Assembly (NCBI RefSeq): GCF_000364225.2
Contig: NZ_AQFT02000001.1
Coordinates: 1 to 64,000 of the forward strand
Reading direction: 5' to 3'
Length of the DNA: 64,000 nucleotides
Source: Eubacterium plexicaudatum ASF492
GTDB lineage: Bacteria > Bacillota > Clostridia > Lachnospirales > Lachnospiraceae
This document shows positions 63,754-64,000 of the stretch, piece by piece. How positions within the stretch are numbered: position 1 is the first letter of the stretch; each line of letters begins with the position of its first letter. The notes beneath the pieces are model-generated. The model was not told where the DNA came from, searched no databases, and saw only the letters and a list, made by a program, of their open reading frames with translations. A program made the translations under genes and the position numbers.

Positions 63754-64000
63754 ATGCACGAATCAGATTATGCAAAAATGGGATCAAGAATCCGCCAGAT
63801 CAGGAAGACAAAGGGATGGTCACAGGATAAGCTTGCAAAAAAATGCGGTATCAGTCTGAACTTTATGGGACATATTGAACGGGGAACACGGAAAATGAGC
63901 ATGGATACGTTTGTTAGTCTATGCAGAGAGCTGGAAATCAATGCGGATGCGCTGCTCTTTGGCGCAATGCAGCCATCTGAAACTGCGATGCAGGGGATGT
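63754..64000 (+). CDS. XRE family regulator, cut by the window edge
   Basis: ATG at 63754 after AGAAGGG. 82 residues are visible. MGSRIRQIRKTKGWSQDKLAKKCGISLNFMGHIERGTRKMSMDTFVSLCRELEINADALLF is, in parts, a standard Cro/CI-type helix-turn-helix. The protein continues beyond the window, so any effector domain is unknown. Confidence 0.9.
   Translation, partial: MHESDYAKMGSRIRQIRKTKGWSQDKLAKKCGISLNFMGHIERGTRKMSMDTFVSLCRELEINADALLFGAMQPSETAMQGM

Noticed and set aside
1-64000. CRISPR arrays, rRNA and tRNA genes
   Set aside because: No regularly spaced repeats with unique spacers, and no rRNA or tRNA signatures were seen on either strand by eye; a covariance-model scan would settle it.

Overview
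The window looks like chromosome of a strictly anaerobic, spore-forming Firmicute of the Clostridia, most likely a gut Lachnospiraceae. Supporting genes are pyruvate:ferredoxin oxidoreductase, two FeoA proteins with FeoB, a PerR-like Fur repressor, SpoVAC, a CIRCE-controlled small heat-shock gene, family II pyrophosphatase with CBS/DRTGG domains, DUF4364, and AGGAGG-type ribosome binding sites throughout. I cannot name the genus. No rRNA, tRNA or CRISPR array was seen.

Layout. 0-4.4 kb: damaged minus-strand genes (a peptidoglycan-binding secreted protein, an NMT1-type ABC binding lipoprotein, an RlmN-like radical SAM gene with a membrane-anchored partner) and a 42-bp perfect inverted-repeat element. 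4.4-8.5 kb: frame-damaged pyruvate kinase, purM, purN, purD. 8.5-14.1 kb: folA, ilvB, ilvN, a DUF2156 protein, a GNAT protein and tcdA. 14.3-20.4 kb: an AT-rich island with the main discovery candidate, described below. 20.5-24.1 kb: a large secreted VWA/thrombospondin-3 protein. 24.3-29.4 kb: spoVAC, a complete ISAs1-family insertion with 10-bp target duplication, an UPF0175/PIN toxin-antitoxin pair, IS4 and TnpB remnants, and gene fragments. 30-33 kb: feoA-feoA-feoB and a Cys-rich partner. 33-41.6 kb: a hydrogenase-like/chemoreceptor fusion, an ArsR-HMA-CadA metal efflux operon, perR, a CZB chemoreceptor and an ABC-F ATPase. 42-51.6 kb: nifJ, a tail-anchored coiled-coil protein with pyrophosphatase, a flavin reductase, DUF4364 and malic enzyme. 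51.9-59.5 kb: a hybrid histidine kinase, a tetrapyrrole operon (cobD-hemA-sirC-hemC), hsp20 and an STM4013-type hydrolase. 59.6-64 kb: a second accessory region with an AAA/PD-(D/E)XK protein, HigBA and a partial XRE regulator.

Main candidate (14.4-19.4 kb): one operon encodes an MFS exporter, a JAMM/MPN metalloprotease, a formylglycine-generating-enzyme-fold protein, a ubiquitin-like MoaD/ThiS carrier ending in Gly-Gly, and an E1-like adenylyltransferase fused to a family 2 glycosyltransferase. I infer a sulfur-carrier pathway that makes and exports a small sulfur-containing, possibly glycosylated, molecule. A divergent AraC-type regulator follows it.

Data quality: many genes carry single-base frameshifts. 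Wherever I could reconstruct the frame, many needed one extra A or T in a homopolymer run, so most are probably sequencing errors rather than real mutations. They are densest in the first 8.5 kb. Genes with two or more frame breaks in the core are typed as pseudogene here because that is what the sequence shows, but most are likely intact in the organism.
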